Shown here: positions 1 through 10,108 of the stretch, piece by piece
Layout of the letters: each line of letters starts with the position of its first letter
Position numbering within the stretch: the stretch's first letter is position 1
NCBI GenBank assembly: GCA_021397845.1
Contig: JAHSVC010000034.1
Span: 248,001 to 312,000 of the forward strand
Length of the DNA: 64,000 nucleotides
Direction: 5' to 3'
From: Areca catechu
Taxonomy: Eukaryota; Streptophyta; Magnoliopsida; Arecales; Arecaceae
Notes under the pieces: model-generated
Told to the model about the DNA's origin: nothing
Database searches by the model: none
The model's input: the letters and a program-made list of their open reading frames with translations, nothing else
Position numbers and translations under genes: made by a program

Positions 1-900
1 GAGGACAACGATGACGGCCTCATTAGAGGCCGACAAGTACAGGTACAACACTTCTCCCTCCGTTGGTTTAGCCAAGAGTGGAGGGTTCCTTAGATAGTCC
101 TTCAGGGCTTAGAAGGCCGATCGACACTCGTCGGTCCACTAGAAAAGGTCCGACTGGTGCAAGGTCTTGAAGAATGGTAAAGACTTTTTAGCCGACTAGG
201 AGATAAAATGACCGAGAGAGGCAATGTGGCCCATGAGTTCTTGCACCTGCTTTTTACTAGTCGGGTGCGCCATGTCCATAATAGCCTTAATTTTCTCGGG
301 GTTGACCTCAATACCCTTTGAGTGACCAGGAAACCAAGAAACTTCTCTGAGGTCATCCTAAATATGCACTTGGCAGGATTAACTTCATCCGATGGCGTCT
401 TAGCACGTCAAAGGATTCTACAAGTCCCTGATGTGTTCGGCCTTGTGGAGGCTCTTAACAATCATATCATCAATGTAGGCCTCCTTATTTCTTCCGAGTT
501 GTCTTTCAAAGACTCGGTTGATCAGCCGTTGGAAAGTGGCACCGCATTCTTCAGGCCGAAAGGCATCATCCTGTAACAATACAGACCTTTGTTTGTGATA
601 AAGGCTATCTTCTCCTCGTCTTCAGGGTGTATCCTGATCTGGTTGTACCCGGAGAAGGCATCCATGAAGCTCAAGAGCTGGTGGCTAGCCATAGCATCCA
701 CCAGCTGATCGATTTTTTATAGGGAGAAGCTATCCATCGGACAAGCCTTGTTGAGGTCCGTGTAATCCACACAGATCTCCACTTTTCACTATCCTTCTTT
801 ACCATGATGACATTGGCCAGCCACTCTGGGTAATTGGACTCCCTGATGAATGCGGCGTCAAAGAGCTTCTTCACTTCTTCTTCGATGGCCTTCTGTCTTT
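1..900 (-). pseudogene. Ty3 reverse transcriptase (partial, frameshifted)
   Basis: The minus strand reads FIRESNYPEWLANVIMVKK near 790-870, a conserved block at the start of Ty3/Tat reverse transcriptase. It continues through the 'LINRVFE' region to the catalytic YIDD box at 466-477. Beyond it come the KFLGFLV-type block (about 320-356) and the start of the RT-RNase H connection (100-320). At least three frame changes are needed to follow the domain, and stops occur in each frame. The role would be minus- and plus-strand cDNA synthesis in the virus-like particle. The domain runs into the window edge before RNase H. The YIDD catalytic aspartates are present. Confidence 0.85.
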
Positions 901-942
901 CGATGGTGAAGCTCCTATTCTTCTATCGGATGGGTCTATACA

Positions 943-1504
943 TTAGATCCACCTTAAGCTGATGAGTGATGATGTCGACGAGATGCCTGGCATGTCTAAA
1001 GCCGACCAGGCGAAGATATCAGTATTGCTTCTCAAGAAATCAACCAGCTCCTGTCTGGCCTCTTCATTCATATGCTCGATTTGGAGGACTTTAGTAGGGT
1101 CATCCTCCTTAAGGGGAACAAACACAATCTTCTCAATGGGCTGGCCACGGTCGTCGGCTTTGTCTCTGGGGTCAAGTTGTTCAAGTGTGTGGAGCACCAA
1201 TCCAACTGCTTGTCATGTATGGCCAGACATTGTCTAGCCATCCTGCGGTCTCCCCTTATTCTCCGACCCCGTTACGAGTTGGGAACTTTGCCAGCAAATG
1301 GTAAGTGGATATGATGGCCCGGAACCTGTTGAGAGTCGGTCGGCCTAAAATGGTGTTATATGCCGAGGTCATACGGATGACCACAAATTGATGGGGAAAG
1401 TCCATTGGTAAGGCTCTGTCTCGAGGGTCATGGGTAAAGTGATCTCTCCTTCTACCCCAACAGAGTTTCACCCAAAGCCAGTGAGTGGTATCAGGGATTT
1501 CCAT
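943..1504 (-). pseudogene. Ty3 protease C-terminal part and PR-RT linker (broken)
   Basis: The minus strand at 1256-1504 contains YNTILGRPTLNRFRAIIST, a block that in plant Tat/Athila polyproteins follows the aspartic protease core. Positions 943-1200 encode the acidic linker that precedes RT, ending in SNTDIFAWSALDMPGIS. The D-[ST]-G active-site loop should lie around 1500-1700, and I could not read it cleanly in one frame. Protease would cut the Gag-Pol polyprotein. The two halves are in different frames, so this copy is inactive as read. Confidence 0.75.
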
Positions 1505-1759
1505 AGCCTTGATCTAGATAAGTTCATTCGTACAAAGGCATCATACAGCAAAACTTCTGCACAACTTTCATTATCAATGAGGACACGTTTTACATCATAG
1601 TTGGAATGATTGTCGACACAACTACAGGGTCATCCTGGAAGACGAGGCTCCAGGAGGTCTTCGTCAGAGAAACTGATGACACCGGAAACCCTGGGCCTCT
1701 TTACGATGTCTTGGTCCCCTTCGCGCCCCAGTCGGATCGCCAATGCAGCATGCCAATGC

Positions 1760-3240
1760 CCCCATCTGTCAGATGCTGGTTGGGGAGCTCAGCCTCTTCC
1801 AGAGGGACTCTGACAGTTGAGGCTTCAGCCCGATCCCGACGGGGTTGGACATACTTGCCAAGGTACCCCTTCTGATGAGGTCTTTGATGGCGTCCTTCAG
1901 CTGGAGACACTCTTCAGTGTCGTGCCCATGGTCCCTATGGAATCGGCAGTACTTGTTCTTATTTCTGGTGGCAGGAGGGCCCCTCATCGACCAAGGCCTT
2001 TGGAAGTAGGCCTCATTCTCAATCTCCATGAGAATTTCTCCCTCGGAAGGGAGAGGGGTGCATAGGTCTCAAACCTTTTGAAGAAGTCCCTCAACTTTGG
2101 GCTTCGGCACCGAGTGGGTCGGCTGTCATCACCGAGAGGTCGGACTGTAAGGGCTTTGTCGCTCCTCTTCTTGGGGGCTAACCTCCCCTCAGCCTAGTGT
2201 CACTCGCAACTGCTCCTCTACTAGGGCATACTTGTGCGCCCTAGCCAACAGCTCAGTATAGTCCATCAGGAACTTCTTGTCCAGGGAGAAAGTGAGCCTG
2301 GACGAGCGGAGCCCTCTCTTGAAGGCCGACATCGCTACCACCTCATTCAAGTCTGGGACTTCCATGCCGTTGAATTGAAGCGGGCCATGTAGTCTCGGAG
2401 GATCTTCCCCTCCTTCTGAAGTATAAGGAAGAGGCAGTCGGTGTCCTTCGGATCCGACTACATATCCTGAAATGAGAAAGAAAAAGGTTCTCAAGTTGAG
2501 AAAAAGATCGGATCGTACCTGGTCAGATGGCCGTAAACTACATCCAGGCGACCTTCTTCAGGGTTGCTAGGAAGGTGATGCAATGAAGGGCGTCAGAGGC
2601 GCCCTATACCATCATGTGGGCCTTATAGGTACCTAGATGATCCAGTGGGTCGGTGGTACCATCGTAGGGGTCCACCTGAGGAATTTTAAAGTGTCAGGGA
2701 ATGGGCTCTCCCAAGATCTCAGCAGAAAAAGGTGGGCAGGTGTCGTACGCCTGCCCCCCCTCGACCTTTGCCTCTCAAGGATTTCAGCCATGCGCTCTTC
2801 CATGCGCATGATTTTGCTACCATAGTCATGCGGATCCTCAGCAGGGTGCCGACCATCAAGGGGGGTGGAGTCAGCGAAAGAGGGGGAAGCCGACCTCACC
2901 CTCTTCCCGCCAGCGCGAGCCTCCAAGGACCTTCAGGGCTCGGAGTGGCATGGGAAGGAGGTGGGGGCACCTCCGGCTACTGACTCCCCCCGGCGGCCGG
3001 CTGATGATTGATGCAAGACGCCGTAGGTGGCTATCACCGATCGTCAGCTGCTTCTTGGAAATGCTGGACCGCTGAAGTAAACATCTCGATGCGGTTCACC
3101 AGCATCTGGAATTGCTGTAGCTCCAGAGTAATGTTGGGCTCAGTGGCAGCAGTTGTGTTATCTTCCCTGCGAGGCGTTTCAGACCTGTGATGAGAATGTC
3201 CTCCTCTAGCGGAGATACTTCGTGCTCTCTCCTTTGCCAT
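1760..3240 (-). pseudogene. Tat-like gag (capsid and nucleocapsid remnants)
   Basis: The probable start is the ATG at 3238-3240, about 60 bp downstream of the PBS on the minus strand. The opening is basic and Ser/Arg-rich. A retrotransposon gag capsid block follows at 2189-2494, including AMSAFKRGLRSSRLTFSLDK. Near 1900-1960 is a nucleocapsid-like motif, YCRFHRDHGHDTEEC, of the C-x-FH-x4-GH-x4-C type common in plant Ty3 gag proteins. Gag would package element RNA. Frameshifts separate the N-terminal part (2633-3240), the capsid and the nucleocapsid. The plus-strand element at 12628-13640 carries the same capsid block in a diverged form. Confidence 0.8.
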
Positions 3241-3299
3241 TGCTAGATTTCCTCAGTTAATCTCTCTTTTTAGAGTAGAGAGCGGAACGAAGGTTCAAT

Positions 3300-3319
3300 C
3301 CCTTCTTCTAGCGACAATC
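3300..3319 (-). promoter_or_regulatory. Primer-binding site of the Tat-like element
   Basis: On the minus strand the LTR ends in ...GGCAACA and is followed by GATTGTCGCTAGAAGAAGGG. The plus-strand relative has GTTGGCGCTAAAGGAAAGGG at the same place (12564-12583). A TGGCG-type start fits a tRNA 3' end. This copy has TGTCG, so it carries a substitution. The tRNA identity was not determined. Confidence 0.6.
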
Positions 3320-3673
3320 TGTTGCCGTGCCTCCACCTGGACCGGGCTTGGTTTGCTGCGCTGGAGAGCTCCCTGCAGGTCAACCTGCACAAAGTCCCCT
3401 GGGCACCGGAGGTTCTCCGGCGGGGGACACTCCGATGCTTAAGTTAGCAGGGGGTTTAGAGCAACAGAATGGAGAAGACTAAGAGAGGGTAGCGTGGAGA
3501 GGGAAGAGAGCACTTACTTTAAAGCGGAGGTCCCCCGGGCACCTTTTATGGGCGTGAATGCTACCAAATTCCGTTAGGGGACAGGCTTAAAAGTTCCGAT
3601 TTGCCCCTAGGAGAATCAGAGTGGTGGCCAGGTGGCACGCATGCATGGCCATGTCGTGGAGTCCGTTATAACA
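3320..3673 (-). repeat. LTR of the left Tat-like element
   Basis: Bounded on the minus strand by TGTTATAAC at the right and GGCAACA at the left, about 354 bp. It contains a TATA-like CATAAAAGG followed by a CT-rich transcribed region. It aligns by eye along its whole length with the LTRs at 12208-12563 and 16600-16980; shared blocks include a 'gattctcctaggggca' segment and 'gtgtcccccgc'. The right boundary is uncertain, because roughly 45 bp outside it (3674-3720) are also shared with the sequence just before the LTR at 16600. Confidence 0.75.
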
Positions 3674-4225
3674 GAATTCCGGTACCAGCTGAAAAGGAGC
3701 TTCTGGAGCTTTTGAGCGGTCCCGAGAAGGATCACGGGTCGGCCGGACTCAGCTGGTGGCTATCGTCCGACCGATAGTGAGTTCTCGCCAAGAGATCTGA
3801 AGAAGTCGATCGATGGATGTAAAAAGAGGCTCCTGGAATTCCCCAGATGGAGACGGGTCTGTCGGACCTAGCGAGAGTGGGTCGTCGCGCCGACCGGGGG
3901 TCTGTCAAGAGCTCCGAGGAAGCCGAACGACGCATTGTAGGGAAGGGGTCTCCGAAGACTCCAAGAGACCCTTAGAGGGGATCGGCCGTATCTTGGCTGG
4001 AGAGGGTCGACTTCAGGTTGATTGGCCGTTTGGGTCGGCCTCAAAGTCAGTCGGCCTATTGAGCCCCGGTGGGGAAATCCGTCAGGATCCCCGCGAGAGC
4101 CAATTGGGGGGGGACCTCAAGGAAGTGGGTTGTCCGGACCTCTCCTCCTATGGTCAGCCAGTTGGACTCCTTAGCGGCCAAACCAAAGATCGGCTGGATG
4201 GGTACAACACCTGCCAAGAAACCAT
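3674..4225 (-). other. Tat-like sequence upstream of the LTR (longer LTR, or 3' internal end of a tandem copy)
   Basis: This GC-rich stretch is full of the gtcgg/ccgac vocabulary of the element and ends abruptly near 4225, where the DNA becomes AT-rich. The 45 bp next to the LTR match the sequence just upstream of the 3' LTR at 16600. It is therefore either an unrecognised 5' part of a longer LTR of about 900 bp, or the 3' internal end of a second element sharing this LTR. Open frames here (for example plus 3813-4238) show no domain. Confidence 0.45.
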
Positions 4226-4837
4226 CCTCTATTCATAAGAACGGGATCATTAGTTTGGGTTTTACTCACATTCACTCATATCGTAGACCATTTCCCACAA
4301 AAAATGGCCTTCGATGTAAAACAAGGACCTAAATGTACAACGACAACCATAATTGACGGACAAAAGATGCCACAATGTTACAAACAAATCAAAACACCCT
4401 GCATACAATCATTACAAAGAGAACCAAAACCAATTACAAGATTATAAAACAGATTTAGATTGGCTCGAGTCAGGTCAGTTCATTAGCGATAGATCTATAT
4501 AAACTTAGAAAAAGATATGGATTGGTTTGGAATTTAATAAATCTAGATCTGATTTAAAAAATAGAATAGATCTAATTTTAGAACTAGACCTAGCTTCATG
4601 AATTCTTTTAAATAGTTCGGGTAGGATCTCCATGAGTTTGATCAAATCACGGATCAATTCGATCTATTTACAATCTTATATTATGCATAAGGTCATCAAA
4701 CCAAGAGCAAAGTAGAATTGAATCAACCATGAAATGGCAGCATAGGAATTTTATTTAAAGATGAAGAAATGCTATCGGTCCTCGTAATAAAAGAATAAAA
4801 AAATTTTGCAACAGAAAAGAAAGAATAAAAGAATAAT
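4226..4837. other. AT-rich intergenic stretch, nothing recognised
   Basis: The sequence is AT-rich with no long open frame, no repeat array and no RNA gene that I recognise. It lies between the end of the Tat-like element and the 3' end of the patatin gene. It probably includes the downstream flank of that gene. Confidence 0.5.
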
Positions 4838-4843
4838 TTTATT
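4838..4843 (-). terminator. Canonical poly(A) signal of the patatin gene
   Basis: Plus-strand tttatt reads AATAAA on the minus strand, 65 bp after the stop codon at 4908-4910. The distance and orientation suit a short 3' UTR. Confidence 0.55.
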
Positions 4844-4907
4844 GGATTGCTGGAGGGAAATAATTCACGATCTCTTGTTTGGCACCATGCCGATCGATAT
4901 TGTCAAT

Positions 4908-7527
4908 TCATATATGCATCTTCCCAAGCCTAAGTTGTCTTTCATTGGAGAGCATCTTGGCAAAACGAATCAGTTCTTCTTCATTTGTTCCTGCCATTTG
5001 GACTGCTTCATATATGCCAGAGTCCAAATTCACCCTCGATACTGGTTTCTTTAGCAGGTCTTGCCAATTTGAACAAGCTTCAATAAATTCTCCTTGGAAG
5101 ATTCATCTACAGATGCTGTATCACCCTTCAAAGTATCATCCTACAAGCCAACCAAATAGTTTAGTCGCATCCATCAAATCAATAAGAAACATAAAAATGA
5201 AATTTAGTTATTATTCCTTTTAGCTGCTATGGAATGCTATTATTTACCTGTATCCGAAGGTAGTAGCTCTCACAATGGCATGCTTGGAATACGACAGAGG
5301 CATGGATGTCCACCATATCAGAACTAGCTTGACTAAAACTATCAATCAATGGTGTCATGCCATTGTTGTATAGCCATCCAAGCACACCCCACTTGGATGC
5401 TTTGGATGCATTCAATTCTCTTCTTGCTTGGCTGATCCAGTCCCCAAAGAGAGAATCAGAAATCTTCCATAGTCTGCTGGCTTAATTGGCAAGAAGTCAG
5501 CATTTTGTAGAAAAATTTCTTTTGTAACTTCATTCAAGGCCAATAATACCTGCTCTCGATCATTTAAGATGATTATAATCGAAGCATTAGATTTTCTTCA
5601 TAAAGTAGTGTAGAAATTAATAACTGAAATGGTGTTCAGTGGTGACTTACTGGATTATTTGCAGCAACCGCTCCATCAATGAGATTAAAGCTTCGGGACT
5701 TGCCATTGAGGTCTTTGGTTTGAAAATAGTGTGCAGGAAGGTATGTGGGGGCTGCAGAAGTACTTATGCATATATCCGACAGAAGAGCATCCTTTGAAGC
5801 TTCCTTCTTAGCCTGTAGAGAAGGTAAAAAGGGTAATTTAACTATATGCCTTGTGTCAAAGGAGGAAAATAAGTTCAAGCCAAATTTAAACATTTTTTTG
5901 AGGAGAGGGAAAAAAAGTACCTCGAAGGTGGAGAAGATGGTAGGCTGGAGAAGCTTGATGTCAAAAGTGGGAATAACTACATTTGTTAAAGTTTGACGGA
6001 GTCTAGTCTCACCAAGCAATTGCTGTACTTGGAGTGTAGAAACTTGCCGTCGTACTTCGGGCCCATGATGCTTGCCAATAAGCCCTTCACTGATCCTAAA
6101 ATCCCATTGCTGCATGGAGATATATCACAAAGTTAATTTTTGCTAGCAACTATAAATTCTTCTCATGAGTTCAACATACAAATTTTACCAAAGTCTTTAT
6201 GTGAGAATATGTGTGGATGTATATTAGTCTCGCATCAATTATTTGCTAAAAAAACTTGGATACTTATACAAGATTAAAAATCTAAATAATATCTTTTGAC
6301 TAGCTTTTTGGATGAGATCCTCGATTGATTAATTAATATCAGAGCCAATTTAGCTCATAGTCTATGTGGCTATAGATACTACCGTATGGTTTTATTGAGC
6401 TGATTACGGATCAATTATGGTATTTATGGATGGATACATGAATTTCGATCTTTAGCTTGGCGAGGATGCTAGGACTTAAATGGAGAAAGTATGTAAGGAT
6501 CCGATTCGCTGAAAAGATCTTGGATACTTATAAAAGATCAATGAATCCAAATAATACCTTTGGCTAGTCTTTTTGAATGAGGTCCTAGATTGTCACAAAT
6601 TGTATTAGAACGGATTCGGTTCATAACATATGTAAACTAAGAGATATTGCAGTATGATTCATTGGACTGACCATGAATCGATCATCGTGTTTATGAATGA
6701 ATGAAAATATTTAAATCCTTAGCCTGGTGAGGATGCTAGAACTTAAAGCAGGAGGAGTATGTACGGACTCGTATGATGCATATTTAATTCTATATCAGTT
6801 ATTCATTGGAAAGATCTTAGATATTTATATAGGATCAGAAAATTTAAATATTTTTTTACTAATCTTTTTAGATGAGATCTTGAATATTATATTTTAAACA
6901 TCAATCTTTAGTTGCGTGCATAATTAGACGTGCATATTATATTCTGAAGTTTCTTGTGAAAATTTACACTGGTCTTTTTTTTATTAATTTTTTAAATTTT
7001 GTGTGCACATGTGCATGCGCATGTGAGTGTGTAGTTTTATGCCTATGTTACCAGAGCCACGTCGCACCATCTCAAAATTCAGTATTTTTAAGGAATTTGG
7101 ACTATGTCTCCCCATACTTACCCACTCTTAGGAAAAATCTTTGGACATTTTGAAGGTAGAAATCATTGATTTCCTTTGCTGCAAAGAGTGGACGATTATT
7201 CTCATCTGGAGCAGCGAGCATGGTGGTCACCAACCCGCCAGTGCTTGTTCCAGCAATAACATCAAAGTAATCCGCGAGTCTCACATCCTCTCCATCAAGC
7301 TCCTGCAGCCAAACAAACGTTATTGTTGCTTTCCAAGGAAGAATACTGCACCTATATCTATAGAACTTTTTGATCTATTGAATGGAATAGAATTGCCTTG
7401 CCTGAAGCTTGGATTCGAGGAAGGCAAGAATAGTTCCGGGGATGATGCCTCTCACACCCCACCATCTATGCTCAACACTGTAACCAGCTTTCCAAGGGAA
7501 GGTGGAGACCTTGCATGGTGGTGCCAT
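4908..7527 (-). CDS. Patatin-like protein (lipid acyl hydrolase), six exons, frame broken by apparent one-base losses
   Basis: This is the only host gene seen. Patatin-like proteins are soluble serine lipid acyl hydrolases (phospholipase A-type) that use a Ser-Asp dyad. Exons by splice signals on the minus strand: E1 about 7402-7527, E2 7122-7302, E3 5921-6109, E4 5651-5812, E5 5248-5549, E6 4908-5140. Introns end in AG and begin with GT, except intron 1, which begins with GC (GCAAGG at 7396-7401). The oxyanion-loop DGGG region is at 7455-7466, the nucleophile elbow GTSTGG at 7234-7251 (Ser codon 7243-7245), and the catalytic Asp of DGA at 5675-5677. E5 and E6 carry the family C-terminal blocks KASKWGVLGWLYNNG and KKPVSRVNL. 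The stop is TGA at 4908-4910. Relative to the family, single bases seem missing near 7458, 7146, 6028, 5416 and 5059, and the likely ATGs (7525-7527, 7514-7516) are out of frame with E1. It is either a young pseudogene or an intact gene with assembly errors. Confidence 0.9.
6230..6890. repeat. Three degenerate tandem copies inside patatin intron 2
   Basis: A block like 'ttggatacttatacaagat...gatgagatcct' recurs at about 6256, 6519 and 6816, giving a spacing of about 270-290 bp. The whole lies in the 1012-bp intron at 6110-7121. The wording resembles short non-autonomous LTR (TRIM-type) sequences common in plant introns, but no ends or target duplication were identified. Confidence 0.5.
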
Positions 7528-7588
7528 CTTTGACAGTTGAAGGGCTCAAGCTAAGGGAACCCATGATGCTTTGTCTAGTTGTAATACC

Positions 7589-7704
7589 AAGGCTTGTGGG
7601 ATTCGGGGCTCCAAACAAAGTTAGGCTTGTGCAATTCAAGACTACTAAGGCTTGTGGGATTCGGGGCTCAAAACAAAGTTAGGCTTGTGCAATTCCAGAC
7701 TATG
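7589..7704. repeat. Two tandem copies of a 58-bp unit in the patatin 5' leader
   Basis: The unit beginning aaggcttgtgggattcgggg starts at 7589 and again at 7647, nearly identical. It lies between the TATA box (7757-7766) and the start codons (7514-7527), so it would be in the 5' UTR of the minus-strand gene. Confidence 0.75.
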
Positions 7705-7756
7705 ATCCAAGGAACGCACAATAGCTTCCGTTATCATATAATGAAGAATCCACGGG

Positions 7757-7766
7757 TATATATATA
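7757..7766 (-). promoter_or_regulatory. TATA box candidate for the patatin gene
   Basis: The minus strand reads CCTATATATATACCC here, a strong TATA element about 230 bp upstream of the candidate ATGs. Transcription would start near 7725-7735, giving a 5' UTR of about 200 nt that includes the 58-bp duplication. No other core-promoter candidate of this quality was seen nearby. Confidence 0.5.
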
Positions 7767-7770
7767 GGCG

Positions 7771-8640
7771 ACAAAGAAGGGAAAAGGGGTACTCATAAAA
7801 AATAAATAAATAAATAAAATAAAAGGAAAAGGATGAAAAAGAGACCGGTTAATCCCAGAACTAAGTCATAAGGTCAGGCCATGCGAATGATCTAGGCATA
7901 AGACTTAGACCAGACTAAGTCAATACATGCATGTAGGACCTTTTTTTATTATTATTATTTTTTAAATAAATGGGAAGCATATTCTGCAGCAATAAAGATC
8001 ATAAAAAAAAAAATCATTGTTATGAAGCCAACATCTAACAACTACCATTAATATTGGAGGATGCCAGCTGGTTCCGCACTTTGAAAATAATCTTATTTAT
8101 TATTTTTAGTGTGAATCCCATCAAGTTTATGAAAATAATAATGCAGATTAGTGGTACGAGGCCGTATCAAAATATGATGGCGCCTACACGAATCATTCAG
8201 AGATTAAAAACAAGGATGCTAAATGCATTGCGAGGACCTCGTTTGAAAAGACAATGGTACGGAAATTTAGAAACGGTCAAGCAATTAATATTCATTCCGC
8301 ATTGAGCCGGAGAAAAATTGTTGGCGGTACCAAATTCATCCGTCATGTTTGGACCCGCTCAACTCTTGACCCATTTAAAACATATTTTCATCAACCGATC
8401 CAAACACCCTATTTTTTCCTCACAATTTTTACATATTTTTTTAGCAATCATTCTCATTTAAGAATGAAAAAAAAAAAAAAAAAAAGTAAAATTAGAGAAG
8501 AAGATGGCTGCCATGAGCACTCGACTGCATGCTGAAGATGGTATGAAAGGGACCGATAGAACTCTACAAGGGCTTCCTCCCCACCATCTTCCATCGGTGC
8601 CATTCATAATGATCATCTCATCATGCTTGATTTGGTTTGC
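7771..8640. other. Upstream flank of the patatin gene, no gene recognised
   Basis: AT-rich DNA with poly-T and poly-A tracts, the longest at about 8466-8485. Short open frames at 8054-8535 have no recognisable domain. Distal promoter elements could be here, but none is identifiable by eye. Confidence 0.4.
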
Positions 8641-10108
8641 AAGCTCCTAAGAATTTTTATTCTTGGATGAATTAGCTTCGCAAATAAATTAATATCTATA
8701 CTAATATTTTTTTTTATATTAATGTAATTTCCATGATCTTGAGGTATGGCGGAAGTAGAGGCTGAGCTATTCATCATTTTTTTGAGTTAATTAATATCTA
8801 AATATTTTGTTGTATTGAGATCCTGTCTATCATGATCTTATCCGCTACGATCTCTACTGAGATAGTTATATTGGTTGGCTCATCACCTACTCAAGTGTCA
8901 TGGATTCTGAGTGCCAAGATAGCTTTTTGTGTAGGAGACTTTATCATTGTATCCCGTATGCCACACTAGATTTTGTGGTAGTAGCTAGTGGGGCCAAATA
9001 GTACTTGGCAAATTCCTTCATGCATGCCCGACTTGGGTTATGCTATCGGCTAGTCGGGATTGAGTAGGTATTCGATAGATAGCATAGGGGATGTCTTGCC
9101 ATTCAGACCTAGTTGCTTGTAGCTTTTCAGCTTGTAGCTTTGCAGCTTGGTTTGTAATAGCTAGTTGGCATAGGAGCCGTTATCGTCTCCCTCATAGTTG
9201 GCTTCTCTTTGTTTGATAGTCTGGCCATTCCTTGGAAGATGTCCGGGTCATCTCCTCTTTTGTTGGTGATGCAGTCAGTTATCTGGTAGTTTCTCGAGGC
9301 TGAGTAAGCAATTGTTATAACAGATGCCCCCACTCCTAAGCCCAAAACATTGTCGAGTAACTTTTTTGGACTTTGTCATTTATGGATGAAGGGAATAGTT
9401 ACATTTTCAGCCTTAGGGGCTGGACTGATCTTTGGCTATCCATGCATTTATTATTTCCCTGAAAACCATCACTAGCCATTTTGTTGCTTCGATCATGAGG
9501 AAAAGAAATCATTGGCACAACGCTCAAAAAAACTATGTAATAACCCTACCAGATAGTCAGTGATTCATCTGATTCTCCTCGACCAATCAGGTAGCACTAT
9601 GTAGCCTGATAGCTATAATCTTTAATGATTTGCATAGATCTCATCACTAAGAGTTAATCAATCGATGGTGACTTCGAGGTATTACAACGCTATTTGGCTA
9701 GGAGTATCCCACATGTCAAGATCAACTACTCCGGGCTGAATCGAGGTTTTAATCTTGGCCATTCAGTTGGCTTTAAAAAGGGGCACCCTGCCATTGTTGA
9801 GATCATTCCTTTGCAGAACCAGAACTGAAAGAAGAGGAAGATGCTTAAGAGCCCCAAACCGGAGCCCCAAAAGATCAATCTTAGCAGGTTGGTCCTCCTT
9901 TCTTTGTCTTTTTGCTTTCTCTTCCACTCCTTTACTTCCCTTTAGGGCTTCTAGTAGGGTATCTTTACGGTTTTCCTGGTAGAGCCATTGGCGGTTTCTA
10001 CCTGCTCCTCCTCTTGAATCTTCAACTGTCTTGAGCTAGGATTTTCTTAGCATTTTCTTCACATTTTTCTTCCTTGCTTGATCTTTCTTTCATTTCCTTG
10101 TTGTCGAG
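8641..10108 (+). other. Probable LTR/5' leader of the gypsy-type transposon gene at 10109
   Basis: No coding capacity is recognised. The stretch ends with a TATA-like CTTTAAAAAG at about 9770-9780, then a pyrimidine-rich leader leading to the ATG at 10109. A phrase such as 'acagatgcccccactcc' (about 9320) is typical of non-autonomous Ty3 element leaders, from memory. No second copy exists in the window, so LTR limits cannot be set. Confidence 0.3.

Larger units (their letters stand above)
1..3319 (-). mobile_element. Ty3/Tat-like LTR retrotransposon, gag-pol part, cut by the left window edge
   Basis: Read on the minus strand, this stretch gives in order a PBS, gag, a zinc-knuckle-like motif, the protease end, the protease-RT linker and reverse transcriptase. 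That order is gag-PR-RT of a Ty3 (Metaviridae) element. RNase H and integrase would lie beyond position 1. The frame changes several times, so no intact polyprotein remains. The short LTR, the PBS near 3302-3319 and the gag wording match the plus-strand element at 12208-16980, so both belong to one Tat-like family. Family assignment is from motif memory, not a search. Confidence 0.85.

Noticed and set aside
3813..4238. Plus-strand 141-codon frame as a gene
   Set aside because: It lies on the antisense strand of Tat-like element sequence, is Gly/Arg/Ser-rich because of GC content, and has no domain.
8054..8535. Plus-strand frames as a small host gene next to patatin
   Set aside because: No domain, no consistent codon pattern, and one of them reads through a poly-A tract.
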